In this document: positions 10,894-18,589 of the stretch, in pieces
How positions within the stretch are numbered: the stretch's first letter is position 1
Layout: every line of letters begins with the position of its first letter
Source of the DNA: Neorhizobium sp. NCHU2750
GTDB lineage: Bacteria > Pseudomonadota > Alphaproteobacteria > Rhizobiales > Rhizobiaceae
Direction of reading: 5' to 3'
DNA: 64,000 nt
Assembly (NCBI RefSeq): GCF_003597675.1
Contig: NZ_CP030827.1
Location: forward strand, 1,550,001-1,614,000
Notes under the pieces: model-generated
Told to the model about the DNA's origin: nothing
Databases searched by the model: none
Seen by the model: only the letters and a program-made list of their open reading frames with translations
Made by a program: the position numbers and the translations under genes

Positions 10894-11094
10894 ATGTACG
10901 AAGAATTTGAAGCACTGAGCCTGACCGAAAAGATGGATTTGGTCGATCGATGGAATGACGATCACACCGCTGAATATGAGCGGATCAAAGATAAGATTGA
11001 TGATCTGAATAAATATATCGAATTGATGGCTTCGCCATCTGAGCGAAGCTCATCCGAACAGGGATTGGATAGCAGTGATAATCATATCGACTAA
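10894..11094 (+). CDS. Small acidic phage protein, 66 residues
   Basis: Not recognised. Starts MYEEFEALSLTEKMDLVDRW, largely helical and charged, with a Ser-rich tail. It begins 13 bases after the GIY-YIG stop with a GGGAGGAACGAAG ribosome site, so it is probably co-transcribed with that gene. A longer in-frame start overlapping the upstream gene was rejected. Confidence 0.6.
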   Translation: MYEEFEALSLTEKMDLVDRWNDDHTAEYERIKDKIDDLNKYIELMASPSERSSSEQGLDSSDNHID

Positions 11095-11213
11095 CCTCCT
11101 ACTATATTTCCAACCGGTTACCCTGATTATACCAATACTGACGAATTAGTCAATACATTAGATCGATAAAACATGAATCAAGCAATTGATTTATAACGAG
11201 ATTTTAGAAAGGA

Positions 11214-11681
11214 ATGCCCAACACCACAAGCCCGAAAGCACTCGCCATCATCAAATCATCTGAAGGCGAGAAATTGACCGCCTACTATTGCCCCGCGAAT
11301 ATTCCAAGCATTGGGTATGGGCACACAGCCACGGTCACCAAAGCGGACGTTGCGAACAGAAAGACCATCACGGTAGCCGAAGCCGAACGCCTGTTGCGCG
11401 GTGATCTGGCTGACGCTGAACGCGATGTTGCCAAGCTTGTCAAAGTCCCGGTAAATGACGACCAATTCGGCGCGCTCGTATCCTTCACCTACAATTTGGG
11501 TGCAGGCGCGCTCGCATCGTCCACACTGTTGAAGCGGATCAACGCCAAGGCATCGCTGAAGGATATCGAAGCCTCGTGGCTGCAATGGAACAAGGCGCGT
11601 GTGAACGGCACATTGACCCCTTTGCGCGGGTTGACTATCCGCCGCCAAGCCGAGTTTGACCTGTTCAAATCCGGTGCCTAG
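11214..11681 (+). CDS. Phage endolysin, GH24 lysozyme family
   Basis: 155 residues, a full-length T4/P21-type lysozyme without extra binding domains. Catalytic Glu17 lies in the SSEGEKLTAYYC motif and the IGYGHT motif follows at 33-38. Where T4 lysozyme has Asp20 and Thr26, the aligned positions are Cys26 and Ser32, so the active site reads Glu-Cys-Ser. The DQFGALVSFTYNLG segment is also typical. It hydrolyses peptidoglycan at the end of the lytic cycle. There is no signal-anchor segment, so release needs a holin. An AAAGGA site precedes the ATG. The approximately 120 bases upstream are AT-rich and probably hold its promoter. Confidence 0.9.
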   Translation: MPNTTSPKALAIIKSSEGEKLTAYYCPANIPSIGYGHTATVTKADVANRKTITVAEAERLLRGDLADAERDVAKLVKVPVNDDQFGALVSFTYNLGAGALASSTLLKRINAKASLKDIEASWLQWNKARVNGTLTPLRGLTIRRQAEFDLFKSGA

Positions 11682-11830
11682 GAGGAAGGTGGCGGATCAA
11701 GCACGCTTTCTTTGCGATCGACAGTTCCATCGGGCTTTGTCATCCATGTCTGTACGGCAAACACCGACAGACATATCACGGCTGATATCAGCAGCGATGA
11801 CAATAATGGGCGGTGGGCTAGATAGGTCAT
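11678..11830 (-). CDS. Small single-span membrane protein, 50 residues
   Basis: A short frame with one transmembrane segment (about residues 9-29, LLSSLLISAVICLSVFAVQTW) and a short charged tail ending in DPPPSS. Its ATG overlaps the stop of the Rmf-like gene as ATGA, a strong sign of coupled translation. It converges on the endolysin gene and overlaps its last bases. A lysis-related role (holin or spanin component) is possible from position, but the sequence does not prove it. Confidence 0.55.
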   Translation of the reverse strand: MTYLAHRPLLSSLLISAVICLSVFAVQTWMTKPDGTVDRKESVLDPPPSS

Positions 11831-12165
11831 GTGACCTGAACGACGTCGTCAATCAGATGTTCCTCGACATGCGGTGCATAGCCCATCAGCCAGATTTCCA
11901 TCCGACGTGGGTTTTCTTCCTCAAGGTAAGGGCAGGTTGACGCCAATAGTCCGTTCAGTGCCGCCGTTTGCCCTTCATGAAAAATACGGGCGCGTTCAGC
12001 CGGGATTAGTATCGCTGTGTCGACGGATGCGAAGCCCTCAACCCAAGCCACCAACTCGACCGTTTCTTCATCGAGATAGGGATTGGCTGTAATTGGGAGC
12101 CCAATACGACCGGCGCGTCGCCCATCTTCAAAGCATGCACTGAAAAGTTCGTCGTCGGTCATCAT
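11827..12165 (-). CDS. Tandem Rmf/CrpP-like protein
   Basis: 112 residues made of two copies of a ribosome-modulation-factor-like unit. Copy 1 (about 5-43): FEDGRRAGRIGLP ... NPYLDEE ... AWVEGF. Copy 2 (about 58-95): FHEGQTAALNGLL ... CPYLEEE ... WLMGY. The pattern G-x-x-A-x-x-G ... (C/N)PY ... W-x-x-G(F/Y) is that of Rmf, a small protein that inactivates ribosomes by dimerisation. Normal Rmf is about 55 residues with a single unit; here the duplication is within one chain. The start was set at 12165, with AGGA 9 bases upstream. Role in the phage is unknown. Confidence 0.6.
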   Translation of the reverse strand: MMTDDELFSACFEDGRRAGRIGLPITANPYLDEETVELVAWVEGFASVDTAILIPAERARIFHEGQTAALNGLLASTCPYLEEENPRRMEIWLMGYAPHVEEHLIDDVVQVT

Positions 12166-12274
12166 TGGCGGCGATCCTAGTTGCAATGCAGCAATAACTT
12201 AAATGTGTAACTGTGGTTCCTGTATCCCGATAATATAGCAGCGGCGTGCTTTCCGGGTTGCACTTGGGGTTTCG

Positions 12275-12304
12275 CTAAATAGCTCCATCACCCTATGGAG
12301 CCTT
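12275..12304 (+). promoter_or_regulatory. CTAAATA motif plus perfect hairpin
   Basis: CTAAATA at 12275-12281 is followed immediately by GCTCCAT ... ATGGAGC, a perfect 7-bp stem with a 6-base loop (12282-12301), then the ATG at 12311. No -35 hexamer is present at normal spacing. This is the clearest example of the recurrent motif-plus-hairpin leader. Confidence 0.55.
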
Positions 12305-12310
12305 CATTTT

Positions 12311-12592
12311 ATGGCTGTTGCCCAACTCATTTTTTCAAACATCACACCAGATGCCGCCGTTATGTCCTGCGACTTCGAATCGCAGGAATTGGACTCAGGC
12401 GCCGTCTATACGTTCTCTGCTGCGTCGAAGAAGTATCTGATCATCACCGCATTGGCTGACATCTACGTCGCCTTTTCGAGCGGTGCAGCCGCCCCGAATG
12501 CCGCGGTTACGCCGCGCGTAAAGATCGCTGCTGGTCAGTCCTTTCCGTTCTCCATCCGCTCAGGCGTGAAAGTGACGGTGGTATCTGCCTGA
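12311..12592 (+). CDS. Hypothetical phage structural protein, 93 residues
   Basis: Not recognised by name. The sequence is beta-rich and small (MAVAQLIFSNITPDAAVMSC ... KYLIITALADIYVAFSSG ... IRSGVKVTVVSA), as in short virion proteins found next to tail fibres. Its stop overlaps the start of the tailspike gene (TGATG), so the two are coupled. It may be an adaptor or decoration protein for the spike. Confidence 0.6.
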   Translation: MAVAQLIFSNITPDAAVMSCDFESQELDSGAVYTFSAASKKYLIITALADIYVAFSSGAAAPNAAVTPRVKIAAGQSFPFSIRSGVKVTVVSA

Positions 12593-15519
12593 TGGAGTTT
12601 AACCTTGGGTTCGGCTTCACGTCCCTTGGTCTCCTGAAGCCCATTGGCGGCGCAATCATCCCGCCCATCACGACAGGCATCATCGCTGCAAACCGGTTTC
12701 AGATACCGACTGCGACTGCTTCCGTCCCCGCAAACTACACGTCCCGTCGATCGCACTTCGCCCATCCGGACGGCGATATCTCCAATCTCAAAACGGTTGA
12801 TGCGAACTTCGTCTATTCGGGAACCACGGCTGTCGCGGCGGCAACCCGCACAATCAAGCGCTTCATCGAATATCCGGCTGGTGTGTTCACGGCGGTTACA
12901 TGGGGCGGTAGTCCGACAGTCACCCTATCCACACTGAATGTCGTATCCGATCCAATCAATCTGACGATCCCAAAAGGCGCTGAATTTTGGGAACGTACCG
13001 TCAACCTGAATGCGTCTGTCGGCAGCTTTCCATGTCAGGAACTTCCGGCAAGCTCTCAGGCTCTTGGCGTTCCGGACGGCAATTCGGCTTCCGATCTCGG
13101 TAACAGCGGCACAATCAGCGCAACGTCTGCCATTACGACGTTCGGCGCGTCAGTCATCATCGGCGATGTAGCTGCACCGGCTGCGAAGAGCTTCGTTATC
13201 CTTGGCGACAGCATCGCGTTCGGTGAAGGCGATATCACGTCAGTCGGCGCCAAGCGCGGTTCTGGCTGGATAGCTCGCGCACTCGACAACTACGGGCACG
13301 CGTACCTGAAGATCACGAAGCCCGGTCAGCAGGTAACTGAATTCGTCAGCACGATTTCATATCCGACAGCCTTCCTTGCCTTGATCAACTTCAGCGATGT
13401 GATCAGCGAACACGGGATCAACGACCTTCGTCTTGGTCGCACACAGGCGCAAATCCTTGCTGATCATCAGTCGATTTATTCGATGGTTTCCGGCAAACGG
13501 ATCGCTCAAACCACGATGACGCCCCGTTCGTCTTCGACTGACGGCTATGCGACTGTAGCCAATCAGACAGGGCGAACCGATGGCACAATGGCGTCGATCG
13601 TTCCGCTGAATGCCGCGATCCGCGCGAAACCCGCAAACGTCAATAGGATTATCGAAGCTGCTGATGCTGCTGCGTCCGCAAGGGATAGCCTTGTTTGGGC
13701 TTCGCCACCTGTCCCAACAGCAGACGGCACACATCCGAACAGCTTCAAAGCCGATCAAATGGCGCAAATTCTTGCGTCTCAGGTGGCAGGACCGATAACC
13801 GGCATCGATCCGGAAACGCTGCTTCGCCCGCTTTCATACGTCAAGGCAATCGGTAATGAATACAACAGCGGGCAGGGACTTGGTTCCGCGAACCCGGCTG
13901 TTGGTGGCACCGTCCATGGCGTTGCTTATGAAGACATCACCGATGGCAGCTTTCAAGTCTGGTTCCCGCACTATGGCGCCTCTGCTGGTTATGGCGAGTG
14001 GTCAACCGGTGGAACGATGACCATCGAAGCGTCGATCAAGTGGATTGATGCGTCCGGCGCTCAGCAAATCACCATTCTCCAAACAAAAGCTGGTGGTGGT
14101 GTTGCGTCAGCCGCCGCTTTCCAAGACGCAAAGCTCTATGGTCCGACTGTTCGTCCGAAAGTCGGAAGTCATTTTTGGATCAACTTCAGAGGAACCTTCC
14201 CGAACGGCTGCTACTATTCGCATGCTCGCGCTGACTATGCCAATGGCGAGGCACTTCAATACGGTTCAACAGTCCCGAACTTGATCGGCTCAGCAACCGC
14301 ATATGGCAATACGTGGAACGGTGGTGGCGACTTCTATGGTCCATCTTTCATCGGCGGAAAGATCGCGCGTCCGACGTTCGGCGTTTCCGGTGACAGCAAC
14401 CATTCGGGCGTTCTCGTCAACGGTATCTGCGACGTTCCGGACACGCTCCAAGGCGGTATCGGTTCTGTCGCTCGTCTGTTGACCCCCTATATGGCGGGTA
14501 TCGACGTCTCGGTTCCCGGTGGAACTGCCTTCGAAATGTCCGATCCGACGAAGACGGCTTGCCGCGATCGACTGTTGAATATGACGGATAATGTCTTCTA
14601 TCCGCTTGGCACGAACGACATGATTTTCAACACTTATACGGCTGTTCAAGTCGATGGATTTGTTGAAACCGCCAAGGCTCGCCATAAGAACAAGACATAT
14701 TTCTATCCGACGATCCCGGCAGTCGTGACATCGAATTCAGCGAACACAGTCTATAATTCGGCGCGGGATGTTGAGCGGCGGTCGCGCAATACGACGCTTC
14801 GCAGCCGGTCAAACGTGGTCGATATCGCAGTTGGCACGGAAAGCACGGTCACACCCGGTACACTGATCACACTGACTGACACGATTGATGGCACCCACTT
14901 CAACGCCACCGGCAATAAAAAGAACGCCAATGGCGCGAACTTCAACGTGTCGTCAAAAATCAGCGGGGCAAACTCGGTCAACGCTGGCTATCAGTATCCG
15001 TCAGGTGCGATCTATCAGAACCTCCCGCTCACCGGCTTCTCAGGGCAGCAGGCTACGATAACGACTTCCGCCATCTATTCGCCGGAACATAAGCTGACCG
15101 GGGCGCTATTGGTCGAAGATACGTCCACCAACAGCCATTCGGCGTTTGTCACATCGAGCGTGACAGTAGCGGAAACGACACGGGTCTTTACGATCTGTGC
15201 CAAGCGCGTATCAGGCGCCCGCAACCTGTTTTTCCAGATTCAGAAGAACGGTGGCAACTATGCGGATGCCCGCGCGGTGGTCAATCTTGATACCGGCACA
15301 TTGAACTATTCGAGCGGCGAGTCCGGCGTTCAAACCGTCAATTCAGTGACCGTTACTGCATTTGAAGATTACTGGAAAGTATCGCTGTCCGTCACCTTTG
15401 CGGCTGGCGTCCCTGCTAATCCGTACATTTTCGTGAAGATCGCCAATGCGACCGGCAACGACAACTATGCGGGTGACGGCGCATCGAGCATCGCGGTGTG
15501 GGGATTGGATATCCGGTGA
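12592..15519 (+). CDS. Tailspike with two SGNH esterase domains
   Basis: 975 residues. Two separate SGNH-hydrolase signatures are visible. Domain 1: Gly-Asp-Ser at 205-207 (ILGDSIAFGEGD), GIND at 275-278, and DGTH with Asp378/His381. Domain 2: GDS at 600-602 (GVSGDSNHSG), GTND at 673-676, and DGTH with Asp766/His769. Each has the nucleophile Ser, the Gly/Asn oxyanion blocks and the Asp-x-x-His pair. Between them, about 400-590, is a beta-rich region; after about 800 a beta-sandwich-like tail resembles carbohydrate-binding or trimerisation domains. Phage spikes of this class deacetylate capsule or O-antigen sugars. It is on the strand opposite the late operon. Confidence 0.75.
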   Translation: MEFNLGFGFTSLGLLKPIGGAIIPPITTGIIAANRFQIPTATASVPANYTSRRSHFAHPDGDISNLKTVDANFVYSGTTAVAAATRTIKRFIEYPAGVFTAVTWGGSPTVTLSTLNVVSDPINLTIPKGAEFWERTVNLNASVGSFPCQELPASSQALGVPDGNSASDLGNSGTISATSAITTFGASVIIGDVAAPAAKSFVILGDSIAFGEGDITSVGAKRGSGWIARALDNYGHAYLKITKPGQQVTEFVSTISYPTAFLALINFSDVISEHGINDLRLGRTQAQILADHQSIYSMVSGKRIAQTTMTPRSSSTDGYATVANQTGRTDGTMASIVPLNAAIRAKPANVNRIIEAADAAASARDSLVWASPPVPTADGTHPNSFKADQMAQILASQVAGPITGIDPETLLRPLSYVKAIGNEYNSGQGLGSANPAVGGTVHGVAYEDITDGSFQVWFPHYGASAGYGEWSTGGTMTIEASIKWIDASGAQQITILQTKAGGGVASAAAFQDAKLYGPTVRPKVGSHFWINFRGTFPNGCYYSHARADYANGEALQYGSTVPNLIGSATAYGNTWNGGGDFYGPSFIGGKIARPTFGVSGDSNHSGVLVNGICDVPDTLQGGIGSVARLLTPYMAGIDVSVPGGTAFEMSDPTKTACRDRLLNMTDNVFYPLGTNDMIFNTYTAVQVDGFVETAKARHKNKTYFYPTIPAVVTSNSANTVYNSARDVERRSRNTTLRSRSNVVDIAVGTESTVTPGTLITLTDTIDGTHFNATGNKKNANGANFNVSSKISGANSVNAGYQYPSGAIYQNLPLTGFSGQQATITTSAIYSPEHKLTGALLVEDTSTNSHSAFVTSSVTVAETTRVFTICAKRVSGARNLFFQIQKNGGNYADARAVVNLDTGTLNYSSGESGVQTVNSVTVTAFEDYWKVSLSVTFAAGVPANPYIFVKIANATGNDNYAGDGASSIAVWGLDIR

Positions 15520-15526
15520 TTGGCAA

Positions 15527-15560
15527 GCTGTCGCCTCTGTTTCGAAGCAAAGGCGACAGC
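15527..15560. terminator. Hairpin after the tailspike gene
   Basis: GCTGTCGCCT (15527-15536) and AGGCGACAGC (15551-15560) form a perfect 10-bp stem. There is no T-run, so it may end transcription through Rho or protect the message 3' end. The rest of the 200-base gap holds no recognisable gene. Confidence 0.5.
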
Positions 15561-15727
15561 CCGCATGTACCCTTTCCACAAGGGGCTTCCCTATTGCAAA
15601 TTTAGGAAGCGAGATCAGGCTAGGCGGAATCTGACAGGTTTGCTTTCGCAAAACTGACAAGATGTTCTAAAAGTGCCATGGAGTTTGCCGGGACTTATTC
15701 ACAACCATAGGAAACTCACCGACAAAC

Positions 15728-15982
15728 TCAGTCGAGCATATTGTCTGTGCAATAGCCGCACTCATCCGGGTAGTGGGTCAGTGCTTCAGCTATGGCTTGA
15801 TCAACCTCGTCCTCAGTAGCCACCAAAAACTCATTTTGAACTTGAGCCATTAGGATTGCTTTCGCTTCTTCGTTCGCGCCGACATCAAGATTGTCCAGCC
15901 AGACATCGGTATGAACATCGCACTCTTTTATCGCTCCGGTTTCTTTGAGAGCGTCGATTGCCAGTGCGCGAAGAGTGCTCAT
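15728..15982 (-). CDS. Hypothetical acidic phage protein, 84 residues
   Basis: Not recognised. Starts MSTLRALAIDALKETGAIKE, helical and acidic, with two cysteines and a tyrosine near the end (ECGYCTD). The ATG at 15982 has AAGGA 10 bases upstream; a longer frame to 16249 covers the divergent neighbouring gene and was rejected. Confidence 0.55.
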   Translation of the reverse strand: MSTLRALAIDALKETGAIKECDVHTDVWLDNLDVGANEEAKAILMAQVQNEFLVATEDEVDQAIAEALTHYPDECGYCTDNMLD

Positions 15983-16103
15983 TGAAAACTTGTCCTTTGT
16001 TGAGGAAGCATTAACTATACGGGCGTGTCCATGCGAAGTCATCACCAAGCAAGGACACCTTAAAAATAGCTGTGTTGAAAACTTATTATTAGAGGAATTT
16101 AAA

Positions 16104-16427
16104 ATGGCGCGATGGACTTCAACCCCTGCCGAGGTCAAGCAAATCACGCGGGTTACCCGCGACCTTCCGATATTCGGATTGTATCGTATAGAGTTCTTCG
16201 ATGGCACCGTTCTCGAAGGCTCGATACAAGCCGCAAATGTTGGAAACAACTTTTCGGAAACGGCACCTCAGCCCGCAAACCGCTGGTATGGTGAATTTAC
16301 GCTCCATACCCTCGAAGGGCGGTTGATCATTGATTATCTGGACGTGAAATCGGCAACGAGCATATGGGATGAGAAGAAGGAAGAGTTTCACGACGCGGGC
16401 GTGATTACTATCGTTGATTTCACCTAA
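16104..16427 (+). CDS. Hypothetical phage protein, 107 residues
   Basis: Not recognised. Beta-rich: MARWTSTPAEVKQITRVTRD, then LYRIEFFDGTVLEGSIQAAN, similar in feel to small RNA-binding or SH3-like folds, but nothing firm. AGAGGAATTT lies before the ATG. It diverges from the 84-residue gene and ends 10 bases before the converging late operon. Confidence 0.6.
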   Translation: MARWTSTPAEVKQITRVTRDLPIFGLYRIEFFDGTVLEGSIQAANVGNNFSETAPQPANRWYGEFTLHTLEGRLIIDYLDVKSATSIWDEKKEEFHDAGVITIVDFT

Positions 16428-16437
16428 AGTTCCGCTG

Positions 16438-16884
16438 TTAGATTCCCGCCGCCCATATCCACAAGTCATCAACTTGTGCGGCGGGGATCGACATAAGTTC
16501 CATGACGTCGATAATGGTCGGGTTCGTCCGCTCGAAGCTTCCTGACTCCAACTCAGCGATCATCATCTTCCGATCGACGCCATCAGCCATGTTCGCCTTG
16601 ATCGCGGAAACGATGACGTCCTTATCGATATCGATATTCGCCGCTGCCATCCAGAATTGACGGGCAGACAGTGCGGGCATCATCGCGCGGCGCTCTTCAT
16701 CCGTGTAAACAGGCGCCACGTAGGGCAGGGCAGTCGAGACGGCGGCAGCGAACAGTTCGCGGCAATAGTCTTCACTATCGGTCTCTGACGCGGTGAACGG
16801 AATCCAGCCGAAGTCAGGATGTTCTACCTCCATGTCGATCGTTCCATACTGGTTGTATGTCGCAGCCTTAAAATTCATTGTCAT
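16438..16884 (-). CDS. Hypothetical protein at end of late operon, likely tail-fibre accessory
   Basis: 148 residues, soluble. N-terminal part MTMNFKAATYNQYGTIDMEV contains a short beta region; a C-terminal helical part has DEERRAMMPALSARQFWMAA. Proteins of this kind often follow tail-fibre genes in alphaproteobacterial prophages and may assist fibre assembly. It starts one base after the fibre gene stop and closes the operon. Confidence 0.6.
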   Translation of the reverse strand: MTMNFKAATYNQYGTIDMEVEHPDFGWIPFTASETDSEDYCRELFAAAVSTALPYVAPVYTDEERRAMMPALSARQFWMAAANIDIDKDVIVSAIKANMADGVDRKMMIAELESGSFERTNPTIIDVMELMSIPAAQVDDLWIWAAGI

Positions 16885-16885
16885 A

Positions 16886-18562
16886 TTAGGAAATCCTCAA
16901 CCAAAGTGAGCGGGAACCTTCGGCAGTTGCCCCGCTGGTGATGAAGCCCATGCAACGCCATGTTCCGCTGAGCGAACCGGACTGATCGCCAACGCTAGAT
17001 GGTGTCAGGTTTGAGCCTGCGATTGTTGCGCCAAGAGCGTATCCACCTGTTCCGCCTGTGCGCTGCGCAAACGCATATGAACCAATACCATTTGCGGCGA
17101 TACCGGCGCTTAGAGAGCCGACTAACGCGCTGTTGATCCCGATCGCGGATTGCGCTGAAGCTGCCGTCGTTCCGATCGCCAAATGGGCATGGTTTGCGGC
17201 TGTGAGGATTTGCGAGCCATTCGCATATGCGTTGGTCGTATCCATCTCGAATTGCATGAACGTCGTCCATGCAGTCGCACCATCAGCCTGCTTTTGGAGA
17301 TACCAGTTGTTGCTGTCGACAATGATGCGGGTGTTGTACGAGCCGGACGTGGTGTCCGACATGATGATGGACGGCGCTGAATTGGTGATCGTCAGCGCGC
17401 CAGTCATGGACAGCGTGGTTATGCCGTCATAGGCGCCGGAAACCCGCGCGTTCGGCAGGGTGCCGGTCGCATTGGTCAGGGACAGGTAATATGTGCCTTG
17501 CTGACCGTCGAGTAAGTCTGCGTCAAAGCCAGAACCCGCACCGTCATTGCCCTTATGCATGACGATGTTGGCTGTATCGTTGACGTACACGCTATCAGCG
17601 GCGATGCCGAGCGCCGAAGCATTGATGTAAAACGCCGACAGGGCACCATTATTGCGCGCCATCAGTTCGTTGTTGTCGATGATGACGTTTGTGCCTGTAT
17701 CAAGCCCGATCTGAAGCCCATGGGCGGTCGATGTTTCCGATGCATCCGATGTAGAAAGCAGGCGGATTCGATTGGCAGTTAGCGTGTCGATTCCGTCGTA
17801 CGATCCGCTAATTCGAGCGTTTGCCAATGTGCCGGTGAGGTTGGCGGCATTCAGGTAATAGGTACCCTGCTGACCATCGAGTAAGTCCGCATCGAGCGTG
17901 GAACCGGCGCCATCGTTGCCAGACGTCCAAACCGTGTCACTGCCGAGAGACATGCTGCCGGTTTCAGGGATCGTCAGCGTCCGAACGACCGCATTGTTTG
18001 CGTTGCGAAGCGTGACGGAGAAGCCGCCAGCCGTGTTTGCGGCAGCAGCGGCACGAACCACGCTATTAGCTGAAAAGTTTAGGGTGGCAGTGTTCGCGCC
18101 CGATGCAGCGATTGTTGCCGTTGTCAGGAATGTCGGCTTCGACTTTTCGTTGCTGATCAGAACGAATGACGTTGCGTCGAAGACGAATTCGATCACCGAA
18201 CCGGCAGTGATCATGCCCGCTTCGAGCGCCTTACCATGCTGTGTCAGCAGCGACTTGGCGCCAAGACCGTTGACGTTCATGGTCGCGGCGCCGGTATTAT
18301 CGGCATGCGCAAAGACGCGGTAAATCTCGCCTTTCTGGTACGCGACAGGCGCGGCAACATAGGTCAGCACATAGGCGGCGCCTGTGCCGGTCGTGGTATA
18401 GATCGGATTTGCCCGCACCCACGAACGCTTCGATGCGCCACGGATCGCCCGGATAATCGGAGCTACCGATGAAGGGCTGTATGAACCGGCTACGCCGTTA
18501 GGAGATGTGCCGGTATTGCCAGCATCATTTTCGTCCCAATCGGACTGAGAAAAATCAGTCAT
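16886..18562 (-). CDS. Tail fibre protein
   Basis: 558 residues. Low-complexity beta-repeat architecture typical of trimeric fibres. An internal duplication of about 45 residues occurs at about 213-260 and 336-380: both copies contain GNDGAGS, DADLLDGQQGTYYL, then a TGTL-NAR-SG-YDGI-TL segment. The DADLLDGQQ unit is common in tail fibres. The C-terminus (TWRCMGF ... SRSLWLRIS) resembles receptor-binding tips. It should mediate host attachment alongside the esterase spike. An AATAAAAA stretch and a GAGGGTTAACCTC hairpin lie just before the start. Confidence 0.8.
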   Translation of the reverse strand: MTDFSQSDWDENDAGNTGTSPNGVAGSYSPSSVAPIIRAIRGASKRSWVRANPIYTTTGTGAAYVLTYVAAPVAYQKGEIYRVFAHADNTGAATMNVNGLGAKSLLTQHGKALEAGMITAGSVIEFVFDATSFVLISNEKSKPTFLTTATIAASGANTATLNFSANSVVRAAAAANTAGGFSVTLRNANNAVVRTLTIPETGSMSLGSDTVWTSGNDGAGSTLDADLLDGQQGTYYLNAANLTGTLANARISGSYDGIDTLTANRIRLLSTSDASETSTAHGLQIGLDTGTNVIIDNNELMARNNGALSAFYINASALGIAADSVYVNDTANIVMHKGNDGAGSGFDADLLDGQQGTYYLSLTNATGTLPNARVSGAYDGITTLSMTGALTITNSAPSIIMSDTTSGSYNTRIIVDSNNWYLQKQADGATAWTTFMQFEMDTTNAYANGSQILTAANHAHLAIGTTAASAQSAIGINSALVGSLSAGIAANGIGSYAFAQRTGGTGGYALGATIAGSNLTPSSVGDQSGSLSGTWRCMGFITSGATAEGSRSLWLRIS

Positions 18563-18589
18563 ATGGAGGTTAACCCTCTCTTTTTATTG

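Noticed and set aside
10107..12281. CTAAATA copies as ordinary sigma-70 -10 boxes
   Set aside because: CTAAAT is one base from the rhizobial CTATAT -10 box, but at the copies checked no TTGAC-like -35 lies 16-19 bases upstream.
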